A DNA stretch of 64,000 nucleotides from Sacculina carcini (taxonomy: Eukaryota > Arthropoda > Thecostraca > Sacculinidae), in the NCBI GenBank assembly GCA_916048095.2, contig OU696571.1, positions 8,196,501 through 8,260,500 of the forward strand, given 5' to 3'. Shown here piece after piece: positions 51,938 to 59,388 of this stretch (position 1 is its first letter; every line of letters begins with the position of its first letter). The notes beneath the pieces were generated by a model, which was given only the letters and a program-made list of their open reading frames with translations, made no database searches and was not told where the DNA came from. The position numbers and the translations under genes were made by a program.

Positions 51938-53700
51938 ACCGTCTCCACAAGTCGATTGTTGACGTGCAATTTGTCAGTGAAGCACGCGACGAAATCTTGC
52001 AGATTCCAGCCGGCGTCAAACAATGACACAAATAGAGCACAGTAATGTCCGCACACGTCAGTCTCAACAGCTTGAATGATGCGTGTGCTTACAACACAAC
52101 ATTTATAACCTCCATGCTTGTTTATAAATTCGGTAAACGAAGGATGCCAGATGGGTGGGGTGCCAGATGAATCAAAGAATTGAAGATTTTCACCATCCCA
52201 CGCAAATACCACCCAATGAAGACCGGGTTGCCAGCGAGGTTGTACATTGACAACAATAGACATGCGTTGGTTGGGCGAAAACGTGAAATGTCGCAACCGA
52301 TCCGAGGCCCACACACCGCAAAATGTGGGCAAACCACTCAGCAATTGTTCTAGCTCGACAGCGTTCATACTTGAAAGTCGGTAGTCACACGTCGTGCTGT
52401 CGATTTTTATTTCGTTTTCAAACGTGGCGTAGATCAGGACATTGGCAGTTTCCGGCAATGCCGAAGCAAATGTCAATTCACAACGCACGTTTCCAAATTC
52501 TTTGGGATGTAAATGATCGCCGCCACACCGGTCGGGAGTCAAATCAACAATGAAGAGTGAATAACCGGCACCGTAGTCGGCGTGTGTTATATCTAAACCT
52601 TGATTCTCCGTATCCAGTCCGGTGCCGTCGTAAAAGGACAGGTAGGATCGCATGTAGAGTCCCTTGTCGAAATTGGGTTTATACGCTTGCGTGGGGAACG
52701 GTTCACCGTTGACAAAAAATTGGAGACTATTTAGTTGGTAGTGTTGAAAGTTCCATGGATTTTTATCAATGGCACCGTGGTAGGCTTCTGTGCTGACAAT
52801 ACCCAACAACAACTGACGCGGCACTTGGGAGGTGAAAATATTGTTTAGAGTTCCACCCATGTTGCCCTTTGGCAGAGTGTAGGATTTCATGAGAACGCGA
52901 GGTATAGGGTATCTGGCCGGAATTTTGCTCAAGTGTTTATGAAAGTTTACCCACACAGAGTCTTGTGGTGTGATTTTTTCCACGTGCAAGCACAGTTCGT
53001 CAATCTCAATACGGTAATTGTCAGCGTCGCTCAGCAGAGCAAACTTGTCGGCATTGCGTACCAGTTTGATTTTCTCGGACACGGTGCTTGGCAGTATACG
53101 GCATTGGTGGTTGGTGTCCAGTTGCAGCGGAATACAGAAATCAAATACTTTACTCTTGCCGACCCATCCTTTACGTACGGTATATCCCGAGTTTTCCGAG
53201 CCGGTCTCGTCCATTTGACCGCAAGTGTCTTTACACCACATGCCCGAACGTAAATGTCCCGCTTTGGCGTTGCTATTGTACGACAAAAGCGTTTCCAGAT
53301 AGGCACGATAGCCGTACATGGACGACGCGTCGGAAATAATTGTGTCACCAATCTGGTAGTCCACTTGTTTGAAGAGTGCATGTGGAAACAGATTGACCAC
53401 GCTTACATTATCGGTATCCGAGATATTACTTCCATCACTTTCCACAATACGGACGCGTCCGTAGAGTTTAGTCTTGGACGGGCGTGTTGATGACGACCCT
53501 AGCGGAGGAAGATGAAACTCAAACGGTCCCTGACTGTTTAATCGACTCACAGGATAATAGACATAGGTTTTCGATGGTTTGGTGCTTGTCTCCAGAGCAG
53601 GTCGGCTAAATACTTCGGCAATTTCACATGTTCCCTCTTGGACGTTTTGCATTATTGAAAATATCGCTGGAAACACGTGTCGGTCGGCGTCGCTTGACAA
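51856..53700 (-). CDS. Polinton major capsid protein and adenovirus-like protease in one frame
   Basis: 614 residues. Residues about 1-435 are a double-jelly-roll-type major capsid protein (MCP): LDTNHQCRILPSTVSEKIKL, KGNMGGTLNNIFTSQVPRQ, and a C-terminal NVLIYATFENEIKID. Residues about 440-614 match the adenovirus-type cysteine protease: FCGVWASDRL, GLHWVVFAWDGENLQFFDSS (His and acidic residue) and DVCGHYCALFVSLF (nucleophile Cys). In adenoviruses and Polintons this protease matures structural proteins. The two domains lie in one continuous frame here. A TATA box lies about 55 bases upstream, inside the preceding gene. Confidence 0.85.
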   Translation of the reverse strand: MSSDADRHVFPAIFSIMQNVQEGTCEIAEVFSRPALETSTKPSKTYVYYPVSRLNSQGPFEFHLPPLGSSSTRPSKTKLYGRVRIVESDGSNISDTDNVSVVNLFPHALFKQVDYQIGDTIISDASSMYGYRAYLETLLSYNSNAKAGHLRSGMWCKDTCGQMDETGSENSGYTVRKGWVGKSKVFDFCIPLQLDTNHQCRILPSTVSEKIKLVRNADKFALLSDADNYRIEIDELCLHVEKITPQDSVWVNFHKHLSKIPARYPIPRVLMKSYTLPKGNMGGTLNNIFTSQVPRQLLLGIVSTEAYHGAIDKNPWNFQHYQLNSLQFFVNGEPFPTQAYKPNFDKGLYMRSYLSFYDGTGLDTENQGLDITHADYGAGYSLFIVDLTPDRCGGDHLHPKEFGNVRCELTFASALPETANVLIYATFENEIKIDSTTCDYRLSSMNAVELEQLLSGLPTFCGVWASDRLRHFTFSPNQRMSIVVNVQPRWQPGLHWVVFAWDGENLQFFDSSGTPPIWHPSFTEFINKHGGYKCCVVSTRIIQAVETDVCGHYCALFVSLFDAGWNLQDFVACFTDKLHVNNRLVETVWLSLSTAKGFNIRNHNSSSRRWPYTT

Positions 53701-54022
53701 CTGTACGTTTCGCAGGTCGTCGGATGACTGAAGCCGAGGGTGTTTGGTTCAGTCTATTTATACCTGTCTGAAGCAAGTGCCGAGCTTCTTGTTTGGAGCG
53801 ATGCTTTAGTGCTGCACCGGCCGACTCGCCTTCAAGCACATCCTGTAGCGAACGTACACCGGTCTTTAGTGCCGACTTGGCAATTTTCTTGGTGATTAGC
53901 TGGCGGGCAACAGTTTTTATTGCCGGTACCATCACGCGCATGAGGCCTCGGAAAATACTTCCTAAACCGCTTCCGCGCTGAATCATCGGACCGCGAAAGA
54001 CCAACTGTGCCTTAGTCATCAC
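53624..54022 (-). CDS. Polinton basic core-like protein (pX/pVI-like)
   Basis: 132 residues. An amphipathic Gly-rich start (GSGLGSIFRGLMRVMVPAIK) is followed by alternating Lys/Ala helices (LITKKIAKSALKTGVRSLQ), EARHLLQTGINRL and a strongly basic tail (RRPAKRTVVKRRRPTRV). This matches the pattern of small adenovirus pX/pVI-like capsid-associated proteins reported in Polintons and adintoviruses, which bind DNA or disrupt membranes. It overlaps the capsid start by about 75 bases and its own start is adjacent to the stop of the 55539 gene. Confidence 0.65.
   Translation of the reverse strand: MMTKAQLVFRGPMIQRGSGLGSIFRGLMRVMVPAIKTVARQLITKKIAKSALKTGVRSLQDVLEGESAGAALKHRSKQEARHLLQTGINRLNQTPSASVIRRPAKRTVVKRRRPTRVSSDIFNNAKRPRGNM
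53755..53762 (-). promoter_or_regulatory. TATA box of the capsid/protease gene
   Basis: GGTATAAATAGA on the minus strand, about 55 bases upstream of the capsid start, within the codons for Gly-Ile-Asn-Arg of the preceding frame. Confidence 0.65.
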
Positions 54023-55539
54023 AGCTGCTTAAAGTGAATTGTCAGGTACGACGTTTCTTCTTGGAATGAAACCAATTCACCGTTACTTTGTCTTATATTT
54101 ATACCAATGTCGGAAATATGCTCGTCTTCCAACGGTACATACTGGATAGGACTGAACGTACGATGAATGTTTAACTTTTGCTGCTCCGTTGAATACGGAC
54201 TGATGATTCGTAGAACGGGCGCCATACTGTCACCAATGAGTTGTGCTTGCACCTTGTCCATGTAGACGTACATTAGCGCAGGATTCAACCGATTAATGTC
54301 CATCAAATACAAGGACTGCGTGTTTGCATCAATTGACGGCGTACCGTTGTCGGGCACTTGAACGTAGCCCAATGCATGGGCCAGTCGACTGTTGACTATG
54401 ACAACAACATTGGCACTTGTCACGTGTCCACTGGGTAAAAGCGTAAACACTGTCTGCTTGCAAACTTGATTAATTGTCTCCAGCAAGGTTGTGTTGGTGT
54501 TGTAGTGGCCTGTGGGTATCAGGTGGGGGCTGCCGTTTAGCCACAAATAGTTTACCGTCTTGTCAATATTGAGCCAATTACGACCAAATGTGATGTCTGC
54601 CAAACCTACCGACCACGAACGATCCAGACCAAGAGTTTGGGGTAGGTGGATACGAAAACTGGCAGCTGAATTTTGAGGGTACATTTCGCGACAGCTACTG
54701 CTGTCCAGTGTTACATAGAAATCATTTTGATCCATTCGCTGAAAGTGTAGAGTCAATATCAGTCCCGGGCCGGCGGTGAACGGGAATTTGTTGTCTGATT
54801 CGTCGAGAATGTTGATGTTGACAGTGTTGACGGTTGACTGTGACAGCGGCAGATAATACAGATGGTTAAATACAATTTCTTGTGTCGGGGTACGCTTGCT
54901 CACTTGCATGTGTCTCAATTGTGGTTGTAAATGGTCATTGTGTATTTGTGCCTGGACCAAATCGGAACGGATTTTCAAGTGTTTTTCAAACACGTTGCTT
55001 AGGCGAAAATATATACTCAACTCACTTTGTTTTGCCGTCGAGTTGAATATTGTAAGGGACTCTGTGTGTCGTACATAGTCGGACGCAGAGTGTACGACCA
55101 TCATCTGGGCAAGATTCAGGCTAATTGTCAACACTGTGTTTTCCAAGTTTAGCCGTAAATGGTTGTCGGGCAATACACTCGTCTTTATTTTGTCGCTGGA
55201 CAGTGTTTCTTGCAATACTCTGACCAGTTGTGATAAAGTATAGGTGCCGGGTTTGATAATGTCTACCCTCGTGAATTTACCGTCTATAAAGTCATCGTGG
55301 TTTGCCGATTCCGAAATGATAATGTCGTTGTCGATTGTCAGCCAATTGGTGGGGAGAATTATAGAGTGCAAAGCGACACGCCATTGGGTGTTGTCGAGAT
55401 GAATCGGATGGGCCAGATTCACGGTAAAATTGGCTGTTGTGTTGTTTGGGAACGTTGATGTGCTGGCGACACTGGGGAGCGTGACATAAAACCCGTCCGA
55501 CTCCATTGCTGTCTGTGAGCAAACTATAATCGTATGCAT
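54019..55539 (-). CDS. Polinton two-module structural-type protein
   Basis: 506 residues built from two copies of one module. Module 1 (about 14-280) opens DGFYVTLPSVAS, FPNNTTANFTVNL, WRVALHSI, NWLTID. Module 2 (about 288-506) opens NDFYVTLDSSSC, YPQNSAASFRIHL, WSVGLADI, NWLNID. The pattern FYVTLPS..S...FP.NT...F...L....L...W.VAL is common in Polinton-encoded proteins considered structural (minor capsid or penton candidates); which role applies is not settled here. A start at residue 12 (MESDGFY) is also plausible, since it removes an odd leader. It lies just upstream of the core-like gene. Confidence 0.65.
   Translation of the reverse strand: MHTIIVCSQTAMESDGFYVTLPSVASTSTFPNNTTANFTVNLAHPIHLDNTQWRVALHSIILPTNWLTIDNDIIISESANHDDFIDGKFTRVDIIKPGTYTLSQLVRVLQETLSSDKIKTSVLPDNHLRLNLENTVLTISLNLAQMMVVHSASDYVRHTESLTIFNSTAKQSELSIYFRLSNVFEKHLKIRSDLVQAQIHNDHLQPQLRHMQVSKRTPTQEIVFNHLYYLPLSQSTVNTVNINILDESDNKFPFTAGPGLILTLHFQRMDQNDFYVTLDSSSCREMYPQNSAASFRIHLPQTLGLDRSWSVGLADITFGRNWLNIDKTVNYLWLNGSPHLIPTGHYNTNTTLLETINQVCKQTVFTLLPSGHVTSANVVVIVNSRLAHALGYVQVPDNGTPSIDANTQSLYLMDINRLNPALMYVYMDKVQAQLIGDSMAPVLRIISPYSTEQQKLNIHRTFSPIQYVPLEDEHISDIGINIRQSNGELVSFQEETSYLTIHFKQL
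54096..54103 (-). promoter_or_regulatory. TATA box of the basic core-like gene
   Basis: TGGTATAAATATAAG on the minus strand, about 75 bases upstream of the start at 54022, inside codons for Gly-Ile-Asn-Ile of the 506-residue frame. Confidence 0.65.
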
Positions 55540-55588
55540 TGTGCTCGCTGTTTTAAACCAAAAATAATTATTAATTAATTGTTAATTG

Positions 55589-55945
55589 TTAATAATCGTC
55601 ATTTTCCTCATCATCTTCAAAGTGTGTTGAAGCGTCTGATTCAAACAAATCAGGAGACGTTGGTATCGGGGGCAGAGTCGCCGTTTGATGTCTATATGGC
55701 ACCACACGACAAATTCGTCGTTGTCGTCGTCGTCGACGTGGCCAAAGTGCTGGCGGCCAAGACGGTGGGGGCGATGGTGTTGGTGGTGAAAGTGTTGGTA
55801 ATGGCTGTGGCTGTGACAGTGACGGCGGTGGCGCCGGTGGCGGTGGCATTGATGTCGGTTGCCACCACCAGTGACATATTTCAGGTGTCGCACTACCACT
55901 AGATATTCGTGTGACAATGTAAAGGTCCATGCCCTGACGATCCAT
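55589..55945 (-). CDS. Polinton proline-rich protein 1
   Basis: 118 residues. Opens MDRQGMDLYIVTRISSG, then ATPEICHWWWQP, a proline-rich stretch (PPPPAPPPSLSQPQPLPTL), an RRRRRQRR cluster and an acidic end (FESDASTHFEDDEENDDY). It is a clear paralogue of the protein encoded at 56168-56692: both have MDLY.V.RI, a PE..WWWQ block, a proline-rich middle and an acidic end closing in Tyr. A TATA box (55981-55987, TATAAAAGG) is about 40 bases upstream. Function unknown. Overlapping His-rich and Thr-rich frames are shadows. Confidence 0.6.
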   Translation of the reverse strand: MDRQGMDLYIVTRISSGSATPEICHWWWQPTSMPPPPAPPPSLSQPQPLPTLSPPTPSPPPSWPPALWPRRRRRQRRICRVVPYRHQTATLPPIPTSPDLFESDASTHFEDDEENDDY

Positions 55946-55980
55946 GACAACGATTGACGACTGAGTGCATGGATACTACC

Positions 55981-55987
55981 TTTTATA
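55981..55987 (-). promoter_or_regulatory. TATA box of proline-rich gene 1
   Basis: AACTATAAAAGGTAG on the minus strand, about 40 bases upstream of the ATG at 55945. Confidence 0.65.
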
Positions 55988-56167
55988 GTTTATCGAAAGG
56001 GTTTCTCATTGAAAACGTAATTCTTCAACGACACAAATTAATCGAAAACGACTGAAACACTTGTCAGAAATGCTGGTATGTATTAGTACACAAACAAATG
56101 AACAAAAAAACAAACAAACAAACAAAAACAAGCATTAGTTAATATTAATAGCACAACAAAACTCACA

Positions 56168-56692
56168 TCAATACTCACTCTCAAAAATATCCTCTAGTTC
56201 GTGCTGTGTAATTTCTGGCGCCGGTGGAATTGTGATTTTAAAGTTTACATCATCCATAAGATCTGGATGATGTAGCGGCGATGTTGTTGTTGGCGGCGTA
56301 GATGGTGACGGTTGTGGCGTTGATGGTGGCGACGGCGATGATGGTGGTGGCGGCGTAGATGGTGACGGTTGTGGCGTTGATGGTGGCGACGGCGATGATG
56401 GTGGTGGTGGCATCGATGATGGTGACGGCGGTGGTGGCGACGGTGTTGGTGACGGCGTCGGCGACGGTGTTGGTGGCGTCAGTAACGGTTGTGGCGACGG
56501 AGGCGCTGGTGCCAGTTGCCACCACCATGCAAGCACCTCTGGCCCTGTGTGGGCCGCAATACGCACAGTCACGTAAAGATCCATGAGGCAAGACAAGTGA
56601 GCACTGACAATCCGTGACAACGACTGATGTTCATCGACAACTTGTTCATCCAATTCATCGATTGTATGTGCGGCTGTATGCTGACAAATCAT
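56168..56692 (-). CDS. Polinton proline-rich protein 2
   Basis: 174 residues. An N-terminal leader (DELDEQVVDEHQSLSRIVSA) precedes MDLYVTVRIAAHTGPE and WWWQLAPAP. A long TP/SP/PP repeat tract (two 17-residue SPPSTPQPSPSTPP-type repeats) follows, then DDVNFKITIPPAPEI and LEDIFESEY. It may start at the internal MDLY, as its paralogue nearly does. The tract is encoded by an imperfect trinucleotide-rich repeat and will vary in length. The proline-rich, Tyr-ending pattern suggests a linker or docking protein; this is inference. Confidence 0.6.
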   Translation of the reverse strand: MICQHTAAHTIDELDEQVVDEHQSLSRIVSAHLSCLMDLYVTVRIAAHTGPEVLAWWWQLAPAPPSPQPLLTPPTPSPTPSPTPSPPPPSPSSMPPPPSSPSPPSTPQPSPSTPPPPSSPSPPSTPQPSPSTPPTTTSPLHHPDLMDDVNFKITIPPAPEITQHELEDIFESEY

Positions 56693-56819
56693 GCATTGTA
56701 CATTGTGTCTTTGTCTTTGTCAGTCGCTGACTCAGCACCGAGAAGCAAAACACATGTCGAGCATGCTGACATTGCATCAACGCCGATACCATAATGTCAA
56801 CAATATTGTGATAGAGCAT

Positions 56820-57635
56820 CTACGTAGCAACACGCCCCAGCTCTTGCTGATAATATGATCCGGCTATTGTCTTTCCGCTCGTGTCTTGCAGCTTGTACAT
56901 TGTTACAGGTCGACGGGTACATATCGCCGATATGATAAACACCTCGCTGGAAAATGTCTGCGTATAGCCTTTCTCAAATATTGTTTTCGGTAGAGCGAGA
57001 CGCACTTTATCGCCGACGCGTAATTTCGGCGTCTGCTTACGTGGTTTTCTCACATCAACCAAGTGCTGCGTCGCCATTGTCACGTGACTTGGCGTCATCC
57101 CGACGGATCGGTGATGAGTGTTGTTGTATTGCTCCAAAAGCCACGGAAGCATTTTCACATATCGTTTTGTATTGTTTTCGGTCATGTATTTGTATATGAG
57201 CGAGAGAAATGTTCTGAAAAATCGCTCGACTATCCATGCTTTTCGAATAATTGTGGTTGTCGTATAATGATGAATATTGTATTCTTTCATTACACGCTTG
57301 AATTCGTGTCCGGTGAATTCTCGTCCCTTGTCGCTCATTATCTGCATCGGTATACAATTGTCCTTGAGAATAGAGTCCATTGCCTTGGCCACTGCCGGTC
57401 CGTTCTTGCTGCGTAATGTGCGCACATGTGCTTGCCTGCTGAATACATCTACAGCGGCCAACAGGTACTTTACCTGTGTATTGTGACCTCGCAAACGACA
57501 GACATCGCACAAATCCACTTGCCATGTATCGTTCAAGCCCGAGCTGGTGTACGGATTACGTGCAAACCGTTTACGCACTTGCCTATGCAATTCACGAGTG
57601 GTCTGCGACCACTTCAACGTGGATACTTGAGCCAT
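56820..57635 (-). CDS. Polinton integrase
   Basis: 271 residues of the retroviral/Polinton DDE integrase family. Catalytic acids are D41 (WQVDL), D102 (IMSDKGREF) and E137 (KAWIVERFFRTF), with 34 residues between the last two, as in DD(35)E enzymes. The C-terminal part (LRVGDKVRLALPK, VTMYKLQDTSGKTIAGSYYQ) has the SH3/chromodomain-like wording of Polinton integrases. It inserts the excised linear element into host DNA. Its start overlaps the end of the 57919 frame by about 20 bases. Confidence 0.88.
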   Translation of the reverse strand: MAQVSTLKWSQTTRELHRQVRKRFARNPYTSSGLNDTWQVDLCDVCRLRGHNTQVKYLLAAVDVFSRQAHVRTLRSKNGPAVAKAMDSILKDNCIPMQIMSDKGREFTGHEFKRVMKEYNIHHYTTTTIIRKAWIVERFFRTFLSLIYKYMTENNTKRYVKMLPWLLEQYNNTHHRSVGMTPSHVTMATQHLVDVRKPRKQTPKLRVGDKVRLALPKTIFEKGYTQTFSSEVFIISAICTRRPVTMYKLQDTSGKTIAGSYYQQELGRVAT

Positions 57636-57919
57636 TTTCGTTTCGTGGACAGTATCTCACGATCGTTACTGTCTTCCTCCTCCACCGCCTGACGACGTTT
57701 GTGTGTTGTTTGAACAGTATGTAAATTTGGTGCTGCTTCGCGCGGCAAGTTTAGCGATTCCACCAATGGTTTTATTTGTGCCCAACCCACGGGTTGTGTT
57801 ACACCTTTCCGTTGACGCACAATATAATTTATCAAATCAACAATATTACTATACGGAATTGGATTTCGGTCAAGATGGAGCGTCCCCGTTTTGTTGTCCC
57901 ATTCGAGCACTGTAGCCAA
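57614..57919 (-). CDS. Polinton small conserved protein, WDNKTG type
   Basis: 101 residues. VLEWDNKTGTLHLDRNPIPY, SNIVDLINYIVRQRKG and QPVGWAQIKPLVESLNLP resemble a block found in many invertebrate Polintons (W...G.L....PI..SNI.DL...+RK), whose role is unknown. A TATAAA (about 57945-57951, minus strand) lies just upstream. It sits between the integrase and the 58196 frame. Confidence 0.5.
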   Translation of the reverse strand: MATVLEWDNKTGTLHLDRNPIPYSNIVDLINYIVRQRKGVTQPVGWAQIKPLVESLNLPREAAPNLHTVQTTHKRRQAVEEEDSNDREILSTKRKWLKYPR

Positions 57920-57947
57920 CCGATCGAGAACGTACCGTGCCTGACGT

Positions 57948-58196
57948 TTATATGTGAGTGAAACCAGATCTAGCCTTTTTATCCTTGTTTTCGATTCGTT
58001 CTACCGATGGTGGAGCTGTAGCAGTCTCTCGTTTCGGATGCCATGCATCAACAAACTGAATTCGTTTGGTTTCGTCACTGGCCGTTGGGTTGAAGAGTAT
58101 TTGTTCCCGCTCCGGTATGGGAGTAGGCGCGATCCGATTCTGCATCTCCATATACGTCGCTTGCGATATGAGAACCATTCGTTGGAAAGCGCTCAT
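57948..58196 (-). CDS. Polinton small conserved protein, MVLISQ type
   Basis: 82 residues: MSAFQRMVLISQATYMEMQN onward, with PIPEREQILFNP and a Lys/Glu-rich end. The MVLIS..... start is common to a conserved Polinton protein of unknown role. Preceded by TATAAGC at about 58220-58226 (minus strand). Confidence 0.45.
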   Translation of the reverse strand: MSAFQRMVLISQATYMEMQNRIAPTPIPEREQILFNPTASDETKRIQFVDAWHPKRETATAPPSVERIENKDKKARSGFTHI

Positions 58197-58540
58197 TATT
58201 TTGCAGACAGTATACAGCTTATAACCGATGCAACCACGGGTATAAGGGCAGAGAGAAATTTTCCGCTTTGCACCAGCACTCGTTGTTTTTTCTTCAGTGA
58301 CGGACGTTTGTCACCCAATTTACGCAGTATGCTCTTGTATTTGGATAGACGACGTTTTTGTTTCTTTTCCAAAGGAACACGGTCTTGTAGCACGTTGTTG
58401 CAAATTTCACAAATCGACCGTATCAGAGCAGGGTCGTACGTGTTGAGAACGGCTTTTTGTTGACGATGCGTGAGACGTGGAAGAGCTTCGATGGTGGACC
58501 AACGACGTTTCAACGCCAAAGACATTTTGGCAAATGACAC
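58196..58540 (-). CDS. Polinton small basic conserved protein
   Basis: 114 residues. SICEICNNVLQDRVPLEKKQ, KRRLSKYKSILRKLGDKR and LVQSGKFLSALIPVVA match a small, basic protein conserved in many Polintons (pattern C..N.L...VPL...QK..L.....LR.L..K......+..L.Q.G.FL..L). Highly basic middle, hydrophobic end. A TATA box (58561-58568) lies about 25 bases upstream and overlaps the stop of the ATPase. Role unknown; basic character suggests DNA or capsid association. Confidence 0.65.
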   Translation of the reverse strand: MSFAKMSLALKRRWSTIEALPRLTHRQQKAVLNTYDPALIRSICEICNNVLQDRVPLEKKQKRRLSKYKSILRKLGDKRPSLKKKQRVLVQSGKFLSALIPVVASVISCILSAK

Positions 58541-58559
58541 TGGTCGGCAAAGTGTACGG

Positions 58560-59180
58560 CTATTTATACCTTAGTGCCGCCAAGTACACGATAATTGGTT
58601 CTTCCAGCACATTGCTGCGCACACGTAATCTGTTGTCGGTTTGTTGTCGCAAATCCACCAGCAAATGTCCATATGAACGCTGCATTACATCGTGGTACAC
58701 ATCCATGATAAACTTGCTGTTTTCCGGCATGTACTGCTGAGCAAATGCACGTAGCGGAGTTTTATCGCGAAAGTTGCGAAAAAACACGTAATAATTTGTA
58801 TTCAAACTGATTGTACGATAATTGGGCGATTTCAAAAACGTGTTTTGAGTGACAAACACTACACTCATATTGTCGTGACGGGATATTTTGGTAAACATGT
58901 CGCGTACCAACGACCCTTCGACCGCCTCCAGCATATCGTCAATTATCACCATGCACCCGTTTCTGCGTTTATGTTTACCGGCCAACTGCTGTATTTCCTC
59001 GTGCGTAGGTAGTCCGTGTCGCATTTCGTTGACCAAATGACTACCAATATGATCGGGTGCCACGTTTCCATGGCAGTACAGTACATGATCTGGTCGAGTG
59101 GTGAGCACTTGATCAGACCGAGTCAGCATGTCGGCTATAAACCGACTCTTGCCGGATCCCGAAGGACCCGATAATATCAT
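58560..59180 (-). CDS. Polinton packaging ATPase (A32/FtsK-HerA type)
   Basis: 206 residues. Walker A is GPSGSGKS at residues 5-12. Walker B is CMVIIDDML at about 76-84. A sensor-like VVFVTQNTF lies near 110. It belongs to the genome-packaging ATPases shared by Polintons and many double-jelly-roll DNA viruses, which pump DNA into the capsid. The start leaves almost nothing before Walker A, typical for this compact family. A TATA box (59264-59271) lies about 85 bases upstream. Confidence 0.85.
   Translation of the reverse strand: MILSGPSGSGKSRFIADMLTRSDQVLTTRPDHVLYCHGNVAPDHIGSHLVNEMRHGLPTHEEIQQLAGKHKRRNGCMVIIDDMLEAVEGSLVRDMFTKISRHDNMSVVFVTQNTFLKSPNYRTISLNTNYYVFFRNFRDKTPLRAFAQQYMPENSKFIMDVYHDVMQRSYGHLLVDLRQQTDNRLRVRSNVLEEPIIVYLAALRYK
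58561..58568 (-). promoter_or_regulatory. TATA box of the small basic gene, inside the ATPase stop
   Basis: AGGTATAAATAG on the minus strand: its codons AGG-TAT-AAA-TAG are the last three residues and stop of the ATPase frame. Confidence 0.7.
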
Positions 59181-59263
59181 TGTGAAGGGTGTGACCAGTC
59201 TGGCGTCGTGTGTTTCAAGGCCACCGAGTATGACTCACTGATGATTCAACAGAGTTTTACGTG

Positions 59264-59271
59264 TATTTATA
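59264..59271 (-). promoter_or_regulatory. TATA box of the ATPase gene
   Basis: TTCTATAAATACACG on the minus strand, about 85 bases before the ATG at 59180. A second TATAAATATAAAA occurs at 59347-59358. Confidence 0.6.
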
Positions 59272-59388
59272 GAAGCAAAGCTAGTACGGTGAGAAGCACC
59301 AACGATATGATGTTGACATGTATACAGACACACGTTTATACATCATTTTATATTTATACACAAATCATGGGGAAAAACAAAACATTTG

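Noticed and set aside
55582-55950. His-rich and Thr/Ala-rich frames overlapping proline-rich gene 1
   Set aside because: Other frames of the same GC-rich repeat; only the 55589-55945 frame aligns with its paralogue at both ends and has the TATA box.
56250-56591. Thr/Ala-rich 113-residue frame
   Set aside because: Shadow of the proline-rich tract of gene 2 in another frame.
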